Source: Frankia sp. AgB32 (GTDB taxonomy: Bacteria; Actinomycetota; Actinomycetes; Frankiales; Frankiaceae). From it: a stretch of DNA of 57,402 bases. The notes beneath the pieces are model-generated. The model had not been told where the DNA came from. It saw nothing but the letters and a program-made list of their open reading frames with translations, and searched no databases. This document shows, in pieces, positions 39,266-47,726 of this stretch; positions within the stretch are counted from its first letter, which is position 1, and every line of letters starts with the position of its first letter. The stretch lies in assembly GCF_023243045.1 (NCBI RefSeq), contig NZ_JALKFX010000036.1, positions 1-57,402 of the forward strand. The letters are read 5' to 3'. The position numbers and the translations under genes are program-made.

Positions 39266-39298
39266 GTTCGGCAGAACCGACTGGTGAATCTGCCAGTC
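39266..39298. promoter_or_regulatory. Nested inverted repeats between alkB and the divergent small gene
   Basis: Three overlapping inverted repeats lie together: GTTC-GGCA-GAAC (39266-39277), GGCAGA...TCTGCC (39270-39294) and GACTGG...CCAGTC (39279-39298). They sit 76 bases upstream of the alkB GTG and 60 bases upstream of the divergent gene, a natural place for an operator. The regulator is unknown. Confidence 0.4.
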
Positions 39299-39357
39299 CG
39301 GCGGCGGAGACGACAACAGGATCTCCGACACATGACACCCAAAGGAAGTAACCGACA

Positions 39358-39642
39358 GTGATAACGGCGGGTGCGCCGTCCCGGCCGCCGAATCCGCGCA
39401 GATCCCGCTCGATGACGGACTCACCGCCCTGGGTCGGGGGCGTCATGGTCGCCACCCTCCTGTTGCCGGCCGTCATTCTGATCACCTACACGCTCGTGCC
39501 ACTACCCGGTCAGGAACGGCTGGGAAGCGGAAACTATGTGCTCGCCGGCGCCGTGTTCGCCACGAACATCCTGCTGCCCCGAGTGCTGCGGCGGGCTCGC
39601 CGGCTGCGTCGCGCACTGCGCCGAACGCGCCCCGGCCCGTAG
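39358..39642 (+). CDS. Small two-helix membrane protein
   Basis: A 94-residue protein from the GTG at 39358 (AAGGAAG, 9 bases upstream); an internal ATG at 39412 would give 76 residues. Two hydrophobic segments (GVMVATLLLPAVILITYTLV; NYVLAGAVFATNILLPRVL) are followed by a strongly basic C-terminus (RRARRLRRALRRTR). It is divergent from alkB. No family recognised; a role with AlkB is only suggested by position. Confidence 0.6.
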   Translation: MITAGAPSRPPNPRRSRSMTDSPPWVGGVMVATLLLPAVILITYTLVPLPGQERLGSGNYVLAGAVFATNILLPRVLRRARRLRRALRRTRPGP

Positions 39643-39768
39643 TACTAGGCCCGAACCACCGCACTCGTCCCCTTGCCCGGCCACCGCAGCCACCATCGGT
39701 GGCCGGGGGCAGGGTGGGGCGTGCCACGACCGGTCCTGTCCGCGCACGTGAGCTGCGACGATTGCCGG

Positions 39769-40671
39769 GTGTCCGCGCTGGTCGTCCTGCTGGTCGGCCT
39801 GATCGCCGGGATTGTGGTCCGGCGCTGGCGCAGACCGCCCGAGGGTGCCGCGGCGATGGTGAACACCTGGCTGCTGGACATCGCGCTGCCCGCGCTCGTC
39901 CTGCACGCCATGCACGAGGTGCGGTTCCCGGACAACCTCGCGCTCGTCCTCGCCGCGCCGTACCTGCTGTTCGCCGTGTCGACCGGGCTGTACCTGCTCG
40001 CCGCGCGGCCGCTGCGGCTGCGGCGGGAGACCGTCACGGCGTTGATCGCCGCCACGGCGGTGGCGAACACGAGCTTCGTCGGCTTCCCGATGGTCACCGC
40101 CTTCTACGGCGCGGACTCGGTGCCCATCGCCGTCCTCGTCGATCAGCTCGGCTCGTTCCTGCTGCTGAACACGGTGGTCCTCAGCCTCGTCACGGTGGTT
40201 GCCGGAGCATCGTTGCCGCGCGCGGAACTCACTCGACGGGTACTGACCGCGCCGGCGCTGCTCGCCCTGATGACGGCCCTGGTGCTGCGGCCGGTGAGCT
40301 TCCCGGGCTGGCTGGACAGCGCGCTGGTATCGCTCGGCGGCACCCTCACCCCGCTGGCGCTGTTCTCCATCGGCCTGCAGCTCGAGGTGCGTGCCGTACG
40401 ACGGTGGTGGCGCGAGCTGGTGCTCGGCCTCGGGGTGAAGCTCGTGGCGGCACCCGCGATCGTGGTCGGCCTCTACGGTCTCGCCGGCGGGCTTGGCGAC
40501 CATGCGGTCACGATCGCGCTGTTCGAGACGGCGATGCCCCCGATGGTCGCCGGCGCGCTGATCGCCGCGCGCCAGGATCTGGCCACCCCGTTGCCCAGCC
40601 TGCTGGTGGGGGTCGGAGTGCCACTTTCGTTCGTCACCCTGCCGTTGTGGTCGCTGCTGCTGGGGTCCTGA
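39769..40671 (+). CDS. AEC-family transporter
   Basis: A 300-residue membrane protein of the auxin-efflux-carrier family, which exports or imports small carboxylates and similar solutes. About ten helices are visible in two halves, with the family segments NTWLLDIALPALVLHAM, TALIAATAVANTSFVGFPMV, LTPLALFSIGLQLEV and ALFETAMPPMVAGALIA. The GTG at 39769 is chosen because similarity starts there; a GTG at 39748 is in frame. Substrate unknown. Confidence 0.88.
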   Translation: MSALVVLLVGLIAGIVVRRWRRPPEGAAAMVNTWLLDIALPALVLHAMHEVRFPDNLALVLAAPYLLFAVSTGLYLLAARPLRLRRETVTALIAATAVANTSFVGFPMVTAFYGADSVPIAVLVDQLGSFLLLNTVVLSLVTVVAGASLPRAELTRRVLTAPALLALMTALVLRPVSFPGWLDSALVSLGGTLTPLALFSIGLQLEVRAVRRWWRELVLGLGVKLVAAPAIVVGLYGLAGGLGDHAVTIALFETAMPPMVAGALIAARQDLATPLPSLLVGVGVPLSFVTLPLWSLLLGS

Positions 40672-40851
40672 CCTGGCCGGATCCTGGGCCGATCGGAATC
40701 TGGTGAGAGCGCCGAGCTCACGGGCTAGGGTGAGTCACGGGCACCGGCGCGGTGTTCGGCAAGCCGCCCCACGGGCGTCTTGCCTGGCGGATGACCATGC
40801 CGGATCGACGGCGGTTGCGGGCGCCGGCGTCCGAGAGGAGTGGATCCAGCG

Positions 40852-41766
40852 GTGAGTGCGGTGCAGACGGCCGATCGGGTGGACGGGGCGAGCGCGGGCC
40901 CGGTGTCGACGTTCTCCCGGCTGGGCGTGATCGGCTGCGGCCTGATGGGCTCCGGGATCGCGGAGGTGGCTGCCCGGGCCGGTCTCGACGTCGCCGTCCG
41001 TGAGGTCGACAGGTCGGCGCTGTCCGCCGGTCGGACGCGGCTGGTCGCGTCGCTGGACCGTGGCGTGCGCGGCGGCAAGATCAGCGAGGCGGAACGGGAC
41101 ACGGTGCTCGGCCGGCTCACGTTCACCACCGAGATCGACGCTTTTGGTGACCGTGACGTGGTCGTCGAGGCCGTCGCGGAGAACGAGCAGGTCAAGTCGG
41201 ACATCTTCGCCGCGCTGGACAAGGTCGTGAGCCGCCCGGACGCCATCTTCGCGTCCAACACCTCGTCGATTCCCATCATGAAGCTCGGGATGGCGACGTC
41301 CCGGCCGGAGCAGGTCGTCGGCATCCACTTCTTCAACCCGGTGCCCGTCCAGAAGCTCGTCGAGATCGTCCCCTCGCTGCTGACCTCGGCCGAGACGGTG
41401 AGCGCCGCGCAGGGATTCGTCACCGATCGCCTCGGCAAAGAGGTCATCCGCTCGCAGGACCGCGCTGGCTTCGTCGTCAACGCGCTGCTCGTGCCGTATC
41501 TGCTCGCCGCGGTGCGGATGCTGGAATCCGGTTTCGCCGCGGCGGACGACATCGACCGGGGTATGGTCCTCGGCTGCGCCCACCCGATGGGGCCGCTGCG
41601 GCTGTGCGACCTGATCGGGCTCGACACGATCAAGGCGGTCGCGGAGTCGCTGTACGAGGAGTTCAAGGAGCCGCTCTACTCTCCGCCGCCGCTGCTCATG
41701 CGGATGGTCGACGCCGGCCTGCTCGGCAAGAAGAGCGGGCGGGGCTTCCACAACTACGCGGCCTGA
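40852..41766 (+). CDS. 3-hydroxybutyryl-CoA / 3-hydroxyacyl-CoA dehydrogenase
   Basis: NAD-dependent oxidation of 3-hydroxyacyl-CoA in fatty-acid breakdown or butyrate-type metabolism. It is 304 residues from the GTG at 40852: an N-terminal Rossmann fold (LGVIGCGLMGSGIAEVA, G28-x-G30-x2-G33), catalytic regions FASNTSSIPI and GIHFFNPVPVQKLVEIV with the conserved histidine, and a C-terminal dimerisation domain (GPLRLCDLIGLDT, GKKSGRGFHNY). AGGAG lies 11 bases upstream; a GTG at 40840 is in frame. An acyl-CoA dehydrogenase follows after 72 bases, an operon-like pair. Confidence 0.95.
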   Translation: MSAVQTADRVDGASAGPVSTFSRLGVIGCGLMGSGIAEVAARAGLDVAVREVDRSALSAGRTRLVASLDRGVRGGKISEAERDTVLGRLTFTTEIDAFGDRDVVVEAVAENEQVKSDIFAALDKVVSRPDAIFASNTSSIPIMKLGMATSRPEQVVGIHFFNPVPVQKLVEIVPSLLTSAETVSAAQGFVTDRLGKEVIRSQDRAGFVVNALLVPYLLAAVRMLESGFAAADDIDRGMVLGCAHPMGPLRLCDLIGLDTIKAVAESLYEEFKEPLYSPPPLLMRMVDAGLLGKKSGRGFHNYAA

Positions 41767-41838
41767 CCCCCGGCCCGGCCCTGACGGCGGGCCGACCGGC
41801 CGACACGAGCGCGAACCACGATCAGCGAGGCAGTCGCC

Positions 41839-43002
41839 GTGAACCCGAGTTTCAGTCTGTATCAGCTCGCCGAGGAGCATGTCGCGCTGCGTGAGACGGT
41901 GCGCGACCTCGCCGAGAAGGAGATCGCCCCGCATGCGGCGGACGTCGACGAGCGGGAGCGGTTCCCCGCCGAGGCGCTCGACGCGCTCAACCGGGCCGGG
42001 TTCGAAGCGGTGCACATCCCCGAGGCGTACGGCGGGCAGGGCGCCGACTCGATCGCGACCTGCATCGTCATCGAGGAGGTCGCGCGGGCCTGCGCGTCGA
42101 GCTCGCTGATCCCCGCGGTCAACAAGCTCGGCAGCATGCCGATCATCCTGTCCGGCTCCGAGGAGCTCAGGCGCCTCGTTCTGCCGTCGATCGCCAGCGG
42201 CGAGGCGATGATCTCCTACGCGCTGTCCGAGCGGGAGGCCGGTTCCGACACCGCCTCGATGCGCGCCCGGGCCCGCCTCGACGGCGACCACTGGGTCCTC
42301 GACGGGACGAAGACCTGGATCACGAATGCCGGCGTGTCGACCTGGTACACGGTCATGGCGGTGACCGATCCGAACGCGGCCCGCAAGGTCGACGGCATCT
42401 CGGCGTTCGTGGTGCACCGGGACGACCCCGGTTTCGAAGTCGGGACCAAGGAGCGCAAGCTCGGCATCAAGGGCTCCCCCACTCGCGAGATCCACTTCAC
42501 CGGCTGCACGATCCCCGCCGACCGGATCATCGGCGAGCCGGGGACCGGCCTGCGCACCGCGCTCGCCACCCTCGACCACACCCGGCCGACGATCGGCGCG
42601 CAGGCCGTCGGCATCGCCCAGGGCGCCCTCGACGCCGCGCTCGCCTACGTCCAGCAGCGCCGCCAGTTCGGCCGCGCGATCGCGGACAACCAGGCCGTCC
42701 AGTTCATGCTCGCCGACATGGGCATGAAGATCGAGGCCGCCCGCCAGCTCGTGTACGTCTCCGCCGCCCGGGCGGAACGCGGCGAGCCGGCGCTCGGCTT
42801 CATCTCCGCTGCCGCGAAGTGCTTCGCCTCGGACGTGGCGATGGAGGTCACCACGGACGCCGTCCAGCTGTTCGGCGGCGCCGGCTACACCCGCGACTTC
42901 CCGGTCGAGCGCATGATGCGCGACGCCAAGATCACGCAGATCTACGAGGGCACCAACCAGGTCCAGCGGGTCGTGATGGCCCGCGCGCTGCTCAAGGGCT
43001 GA
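41839..43002 (+). CDS. Acyl-CoA dehydrogenase
   Basis: FAD enzyme that introduces the alpha-beta double bond in acyl-CoA. It is 387 residues, standard length. Recognisable blocks: ISYALSEREAGSDTASMRAR, WITNAGVSTWYTVMAVTD, YVQQRRQFGRAIADNQAVQF, LFGGAGYTRDFPVERMMRD and IYEGTNQVQRVVMAR, the last carrying the catalytic-base glutamate of short-chain enzymes. The GTG has GAGG about 10 bases upstream. With the upstream 3-hydroxyacyl-CoA dehydrogenase it could supply two beta-oxidation steps; alkB nearby makes an alkane-to-acyl-CoA route plausible but unproven. Confidence 0.95.
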   Translation: MNPSFSLYQLAEEHVALRETVRDLAEKEIAPHAADVDERERFPAEALDALNRAGFEAVHIPEAYGGQGADSIATCIVIEEVARACASSSLIPAVNKLGSMPIILSGSEELRRLVLPSIASGEAMISYALSEREAGSDTASMRARARLDGDHWVLDGTKTWITNAGVSTWYTVMAVTDPNAARKVDGISAFVVHRDDPGFEVGTKERKLGIKGSPTREIHFTGCTIPADRIIGEPGTGLRTALATLDHTRPTIGAQAVGIAQGALDAALAYVQQRRQFGRAIADNQAVQFMLADMGMKIEAARQLVYVSAARAERGEPALGFISAAAKCFASDVAMEVTTDAVQLFGGAGYTRDFPVERMMRDAKITQIYEGTNQVQRVVMARALLKG

Positions 43003-43024
43003 CGCCGTCCGGTGGGGAACCGGG

Positions 43025-44869
43025 TCAGTTGATGCAGGCGGCGACCGCGGTCGTGGTCGGCACCGCCGGGCTCGCCGTCGTGGTCGGCGAGATCTCCGAC
43101 AGGCCGTCGGTCGCTGCCGGGGAATCCGTCGACGGGGACGTCGCGGACAGGGCCGCGGCCGACACGGGCGCGGTCAGCGACGTCCCCGCAGTTGATGACG
43201 TGCCCGCGGTTGATGACGTGCCCGCGGTCGGGCTGGCCTGCGGGGTCTGGCCGGGCACGACGAGTGGTGCCGGCGTGGTGCCGTCCGGTTCCGGCGTGGA
43301 GGCGTCGCCCATCAGGGTGGCGAAGAAGGTCCGCACGGCTTCCGGGTCGTACATGAAGTAGAACGCCGGGTGGGCGACCTGGCCGGTGACGGGCACCGTC
43401 GCGAAGGTCACCGAGCCGGCGTCGATGCCGCGCAGCCGATCGGCGAGGCGGCGCAGGTCGGCGAGGTTCGTGCCGTTGTCGAGGACGGTCGACTGGGTGA
43501 GGGCGCTCAGGAACGCGCTGAGCTTCGCCGGGCGCAGCAGCACGTCGCTGGACGCCACCTTGCGGAACACCGCCGCGAGGAACGCCTGCTGGCGGTGGAT
43601 GCGGGACAGGTCGCCGTCGAGGAAGCCGTGGCGCTGCCGCACGAACGCCAGCGCCTGCGCGCCGACGATGTGGTTCAGCCCGGGCTGGCCGACGAACCCG
43701 GAGCTGGGGTCGTTCAGGTTCGTCGCATGGACCCGCCGGCCGTTGTCGAGGGTGAGGGGCTCGACGTAGGGCGAGGCGGTCAGGCACACGTCGACCCCGC
43801 CGATCGCGGTGGTCATCGCCTGGAACCCGCCGAAGTCGACCTCGGCGTAGTGGTCGATGCGGACACCCGTGAGCTGCTCCAGGGTGGCGACCAGCAGGGC
43901 CGGGCCGCCACTGTTGAAGGCGCTGTTCACCCGATCGTGGCGCTCCCGGTGCCGGGTGCCGTCGGCGTCGGTGTACGCCGGGATCGGCAGGTAGAGGTCG
44001 CGCGGGATCGACACGATGGACGTCCGGCCGTCGCTGTCCAGGTGAGCGATCATCATCGTGTCGGACCGGGCGCCACCGACCTTCGCCGCGTCGGTGCCGG
44101 TCCGCACGTCCGAGCCGACGAGCAGCCAGTTCTCGGTCCCCGCGGGCACGGCCGGCGGACGGGACGCCTCCACCCGGGGCAGGCCGATGTCGGCCCGGTC
44201 GATCTTCCGGTCGTAGACGGTCAACGCGATCCAGCCGGCCACCGTCGACGCGAGGATCGCCACGCTCAGCACGCCGGCCAGCAGGAGAACGATCCGGTAT
44301 CGCAGTCCACGCCGGCGTGGTGGCGCCGGGGTGTCGCCGATCAGGGCCCGGAGCGGATCCGCCGCCTCCACCGCGGACGCCGCGCCGGAGGTCACCGCCG
44401 TCGCGGCCGCCACCGCTGCCATGGCTGCCGCAGCGGTCTGCGCGGCGGAGGCCGGGTCCTCGGAGCCGGCGCGCGAACCAGCGCCCTCCGGGTGGACGGC
44501 TCCCGGCGGGACGGCGGGCGCGCTGCCCGCGGTGGCGGCTGCGCCGCCGGGAGACACCTCGGGTTCGGGCCGCGCGGTCGCGGCCCGCCCGGCCATGGAG
44601 GTACCCGCCACGGGGCTGGCCACGGCGGTCGATCTGGGAGAGGGCAGACCGGTGGCGCCGGGGGTGGTGAGCGGCACCGTTGCCGCCTCGCCGGCCGGCC
44701 CGGCACGCCGGATGGGCTTCGTCTCGTCCTCAGCCGGCTGGTTGGGAGCCTGCGGGTTGCGCGCGTCGCGGTCCGAGCCAGCGACACCACTCGGATCGGG
44801 CGACGCGTCGGCGGACTTCGCCTCGCGCTCGTCGGCCGGTCCGCGGTCGGCGGAGCGTCCCAGCTTCAC
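43025..44869 (-). CDS. LytR-CpsA-Psr (LCP) family cell-wall glycopolymer ligase
   Basis: LCP enzymes transfer lipid-linked glycopolymers (in actinobacteria, arabinogalactan-like or teichoic polymers) to peptidoglycan. It is 614 residues. The first 185 are disordered and cytoplasmic (Ala/Pro/Gly), then one transmembrane helix (about 191-215, RIVLLLAGVLSVAILASTVA) and the extracytoplasmic LCP domain (LLVGSDVRTG, GGARSDTMMIAHLD, SIPRDLYLPIP, RVNSAFNSGGPALLV, LAFVRQRHGFLDGDLSRIHR). The last 80 residues are a Ser/Thr tail with TAGTSS repeats. The GTG start has no clear ribosome-binding site; a TATTTG hexamer about 11 bases upstream could make it nearly leaderless. Confidence 0.92.
   Translation of the reverse strand: MKLGRSADRGPADEREAKSADASPDPSGVAGSDRDARNPQAPNQPAEDETKPIRRAGPAGEAATVPLTTPGATGLPSPRSTAVASPVAGTSMAGRAATARPEPEVSPGGAAATAGSAPAVPPGAVHPEGAGSRAGSEDPASAAQTAAAAMAAVAAATAVTSGAASAVEAADPLRALIGDTPAPPRRRGLRYRIVLLLAGVLSVAILASTVAGWIALTVYDRKIDRADIGLPRVEASRPPAVPAGTENWLLVGSDVRTGTDAAKVGGARSDTMMIAHLDSDGRTSIVSIPRDLYLPIPAYTDADGTRHRERHDRVNSAFNSGGPALLVATLEQLTGVRIDHYAEVDFGGFQAMTTAIGGVDVCLTASPYVEPLTLDNGRRVHATNLNDPSSGFVGQPGLNHIVGAQALAFVRQRHGFLDGDLSRIHRQQAFLAAVFRKVASSDVLLRPAKLSAFLSALTQSTVLDNGTNLADLRRLADRLRGIDAGSVTFATVPVTGQVAHPAFYFMYDPEAVRTFFATLMGDASTPEPDGTTPAPLVVPGQTPQASPTAGTSSTAGTSSTAGTSLTAPVSAAALSATSPSTDSPAATDGLSEISPTTTASPAVPTTTAVAACIN
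43172..43226. repeat. 18-bp tandem repeat in the LCP gene tail
   Basis: Two perfect copies of GTTGATGACGTGCCCGCG (43191-43208, 43209-43226) follow a degenerate third copy. On the coding strand they encode repeated TAGTSS units, so copy-number change would keep the frame. Confidence 0.85.
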
Positions 44870-44937
44870 CCGTCAACCCGACAAATAGAGCATTTCTTGA
44901 TCAGTGCCGACATCGGGGAAGGGAAGGAGGTCGCGAC

Positions 44938-44979
44938 ATGCTTCACCCGCCACCCCTCCCCCACACGGATACCACTTAA
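44938..44979 (+). CDS. Possible 13-aa peptide with canonical Shine-Dalgarno
   Basis: AAGGAGG, 7 bases upstream, precedes an ATG that encodes MLHPPPLPHTDTT and a TAA. The ribosome-binding site is among the best in the window. A Pro-Pro-Pro motif can stall ribosomes, so it might be a leader peptide, but no plus-strand gene follows closely. It overlaps the upstream region of the LCP gene on the other strand. Chance is possible. Confidence 0.3.
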   Translation: MLHPPPLPHTDTT

Positions 44980-45326
44980 TAGCCGGATAGGCCCACTACC
45001 ATAAGCAGGCTCTCCGGAACCTTGGCGATGTGGGCCGCACATGTGACGACGACCGCTTTTAGCTGACAAATGCCCACGCGCCGCAGCCTGGTGGCCACCC
45101 AGGAGACACGTGCTTCGGCGAGGAGTGCAGCCGAGACGTCACTCCGCGGTAGACTCGGACATTTTTGGGCAATTAGTGCGAAAAATCCGTGGCGGAGCGA
45201 ATCCCACTCTGCGCCGCATCCGGATCATCCCGAGTCCGGCGAGGCGGCCGGGCAGTCGCGGCAGGCGGAACGCCGCCGGGGGGCGGACCAGCGGATCGGG
45301 CGAGGTGGCGACCGCGCGCGGCGCGG
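44980..45326. other. Relatively AT-rich intergenic region
   Basis: These 347 bases are less GC-rich than the surrounding genes, with TAATAGCC, CTTTTAGCTGACAAATG and an ATTTTT-N14-AAAAAT inverted repeat at about 45160-45186. No convincing gene is seen; the frame opened by the ATG at 45070 runs antisense into the epimerase gene. It probably holds promoter or structured-RNA elements I cannot assign. Confidence 0.4.
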
Positions 45327-46298
45327 TCAGCCTCGGTCCAGCTCCGCCAGGGTGCGTCGCAGGCCCTCCGCCAGCGGGGTCGGCTCCCAACCGAGCTCGG
45401 CGCGGGCCCGGCTGGCGTCCGGGACCGCGTTCCAGCGCAGGTAGTGGAGCTGCCCGCGGGCCAGCGGCGGAGGCTGGCGGATCATCCGGGCCACCAGCTC
45501 CCCGCCGGCGGCAAGTGCGCTGGCGAGCACGGGCGGGATCGTGGCCCGCGGCGGTCGTCCACGACCGGCCACCGACACCACCGCGGCGGTCAGTTCACGC
45601 AGGCTGACGTGGGCATCGGAGAGGATGTACCGCTCCCCGGGACGACCGGCGTCGGCGGCTGCGAGATGCCCGCGGGCAAGTCCTTCGGTGAACACCAGCC
45701 CGAACCCACCCGGCGGCACCACGGGCAGCCGGCCGCGCAGCGCCGGGCGGAACATCCGGCCCTCCATCGACGTGGGGCCGTAGGGCGGGAAACCGTAGAC
45801 GGTGGCCGGGTTGACCACCACGACCTCGACGTCACCCGCGGCATCGAGGACGGCGCGTTCCGCTCGTTGCTTGGACCGCTCGTACGGGGTCTGCTTCGGC
45901 GCCGTCGCGAGGTTGGTCTCGTCGAAGTGGCCGCCGGGCAGGGCGTCGAACACGTCGATGGTGCTGGTGTGCACCAGCCTGCGTACCCCGGCGTCGGCGG
46001 CGGCGCGGGCCACGTTGGCCGAACCGGCGACATTGACCCGCTCGAACAGGCCGGGATCGGGCAGCCACTGCTCCGGGACACCCATGGCGTTGAACACGAT
46101 GTCGACCCCGTCGACGGCGGGGCGCAGCGTCGCCTGGTCGGTGACATCACCGACCACGAGCCGGGCCGCACCGGGCAGCCGGCGGCCGCCCCGGGCAGGG
46201 TCCCGCACCAGGGCCCGCACTTCATGCCCGTCCGCGAGCGCGGCCCGCACGACCGCGCCGCCGACCTTTCCGGTCGCCCCGGTGACAAGGATCCGCAC
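45327..46298 (-). CDS. NAD-dependent epimerase/dehydratase family protein
   Basis: Extended short-chain dehydrogenase/reductase, 323 residues. NAD(P)-binding motif GATGKVGG (7-14; GxxGxxG), acidic DVTD near 51-54, the catalytic pair Y139-x3-K143 (PYERSK) after STIDVF, and NPATVYGFPPYG. It probably modifies a nucleotide sugar or related substrate; similarity to hopanoid-linked HpnA-type reductases also seems possible. ATG start at 46298. It stands alone on the minus strand, divergent from the PAC2 gene. Confidence 0.88.
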   Translation of the reverse strand: MRILVTGATGKVGGAVVRAALADGHEVRALVRDPARGGRRLPGAARLVVGDVTDQATLRPAVDGVDIVFNAMGVPEQWLPDPGLFERVNVAGSANVARAAADAGVRRLVHTSTIDVFDALPGGHFDETNLATAPKQTPYERSKQRAERAVLDAAGDVEVVVVNPATVYGFPPYGPTSMEGRMFRPALRGRLPVVPPGGFGLVFTEGLARGHLAAADAGRPGERYILSDAHVSLRELTAAVVSVAGRGRPPRATIPPVLASALAAGGELVARMIRQPPPLARGQLHYLRWNAVPDASRARAELGWEPTPLAEGLRRTLAELDRG

Positions 46299-46552
46299 CG
46301 GACGCAGCCTATGCCGGCGGCACGCCCGCGGCCCCCACCCCCGCGGCAGGCCGGGACCGCGTTGCGTGCCGGTCAGGCCAGCCGGTAAGCCGGTAAAATC
46401 AGGACGAGACTCGGGCGGCGTCAGGCCGGTACAGCACCGGGACGGACCCGCCCGTCCTTCGGCGTTTCCCGGGCCGGCGGAATGCCGATGGCGCTGGTCG
46501 TGCTTCTTTTCAGGTGACGGAAGCGACCGGCGGTGTGAGGAGGACCTCGATC

Positions 46553-47491
46553 GTGCTGGATCCGCGAGAACTCTACGAGCTCACCGAGGAAGCATCGGAC
46601 GACCCGATCGTCCAGCACCGCCCGGTCATGCTGGAAGCGATGACCGGAGTGGTGGATGCCGGCAACGCGGTGGGCCTGGCCGGGGAGCACCTGCTGACCG
46701 CGCTCGAGCATCGCGTCGTCGCGACGTTCGATATCGACCAGTTGCTGGACTACCGCTCACGCCGACCCGCCATGATCTTCTCGGAGGATCACTGGGAGAG
46801 CTACGCCGAGCCGGTGCTGGCGATCTACCAGCTTCGCGACGAGTCCGACGTGCCGTTCCTCCTGCTCACGGGGCCCGAGCCCGACCTGCAGTGGAAGCGT
46901 TTCTCGGCGGCCGTCCGCGGCCTCGTCGCCGAGCTGGGCGTGCGGCTCAGTGTCGGGATCAACGCCATCCCGATGGCGGTGCCGCACACCCGCCCGGCCT
47001 CGCTCACCGCGCACGCGAGCCGCAAGGAGCTCATCGTCGGTCACGAGCCCTGGCTGCGGCGTCTGCAGGTGCCGGGCAGCGCCGGCCACCTGGTCGAGTA
47101 CGAGCTGGGACACGACGGTCGGGACGCCATGGGCTTCGCCGTCCACGTCCCGCACTACCTCTCCCAGACGACCTACCCCGCGGCCACGGAGGCCCTGCTC
47201 ACCTCGATATCGAAGGCGACCGGGCTGATGCTGCCGCTGGACGGCCTGCGCTCCGCGGCCATGGCGGTCACCGACGAGGTCAACAACCAGATCGCGCAGG
47301 GCGGGGAGGCAGCGGCACTCGTCCAGGCGCTCGAGGAGCAGTACGACGCGTACCAGCGGGGCCGCCAGAACCCGGAGGCGCCGGCGGCCGAGAACGAGGA
47401 GAAGCTGCCGACCGCCGATGAGCTCGGCGAGGCGCTTGAGCGTTTCCTCGCGGAGCAGTCGGAGCCGGGCGGCCCCAACACGCTGCCCTGA
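46553..47491 (+). CDS. PAC2-family protein
   Basis: A 312-residue protein of the PAC2 (proteasome assembly chaperone 2-like) family common in actinobacteria. Family blocks: LDPRELYELTEEASDDPIVQ, HRPVMLEAMTGVVDAGNAV, FLLLTGPEPDLQWKRFSAAV, and the conserved VPHYLSQTTYPAATEALL near the middle. A C-terminal acidic helical tail follows. The GTG at 46553 has AGGAGG about 9 bases upstream. Actinobacteria carry proteasomes, but the role of this protein is not established. Confidence 0.88.
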   Translation: MLDPRELYELTEEASDDPIVQHRPVMLEAMTGVVDAGNAVGLAGEHLLTALEHRVVATFDIDQLLDYRSRRPAMIFSEDHWESYAEPVLAIYQLRDESDVPFLLLTGPEPDLQWKRFSAAVRGLVAELGVRLSVGINAIPMAVPHTRPASLTAHASRKELIVGHEPWLRRLQVPGSAGHLVEYELGHDGRDAMGFAVHVPHYLSQTTYPAATEALLTSISKATGLMLPLDGLRSAAMAVTDEVNNQIAQGGEAAALVQALEEQYDAYQRGRQNPEAPAAENEEKLPTADELGEALERFLAEQSEPGGPNTLP

Positions 47492-47655
47492 TGCACCGTG
47501 GGCGGAGCCCGGTCGTCTTTGCCGTGTTTCCGCCGCGGCTCCGGATGGCGGTTTCGATTTCCGCGGCCGGCCGTCGGCGTCCGGAAGTTGCCATTCTTTT
47601 GACTGCGGTTGGGTAGTAGCGTTCCGGTTCGCCGATCCGTCGAGTCATCCCAGGC

Positions 47656-47669
47656 GACAGAAATCTGTC
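47656..47669. promoter_or_regulatory. Palindrome upstream of the DUF2269-like gene
   Basis: GACAGA-AA-TCTGTC is a perfect 6-bp inverted repeat with a two-base centre, 57 bases before the ATG at 47727. Candidate operator; regulator unknown. Confidence 0.4.
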
Positions 47670-47726
47670 AACGTGGTGACCCGCTGACCGAGAAAGCCGG
47701 ACGATGCCCGCGCCCAGGACCGTCGC

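Noticed and set aside
45070-45444. Plus-strand 124-codon frame starting in the AT-richer intergenic region
   Set aside because: It runs antisense into the epimerase gene, has a poor ribosome-binding site and arginine/serine-rich shadow composition.
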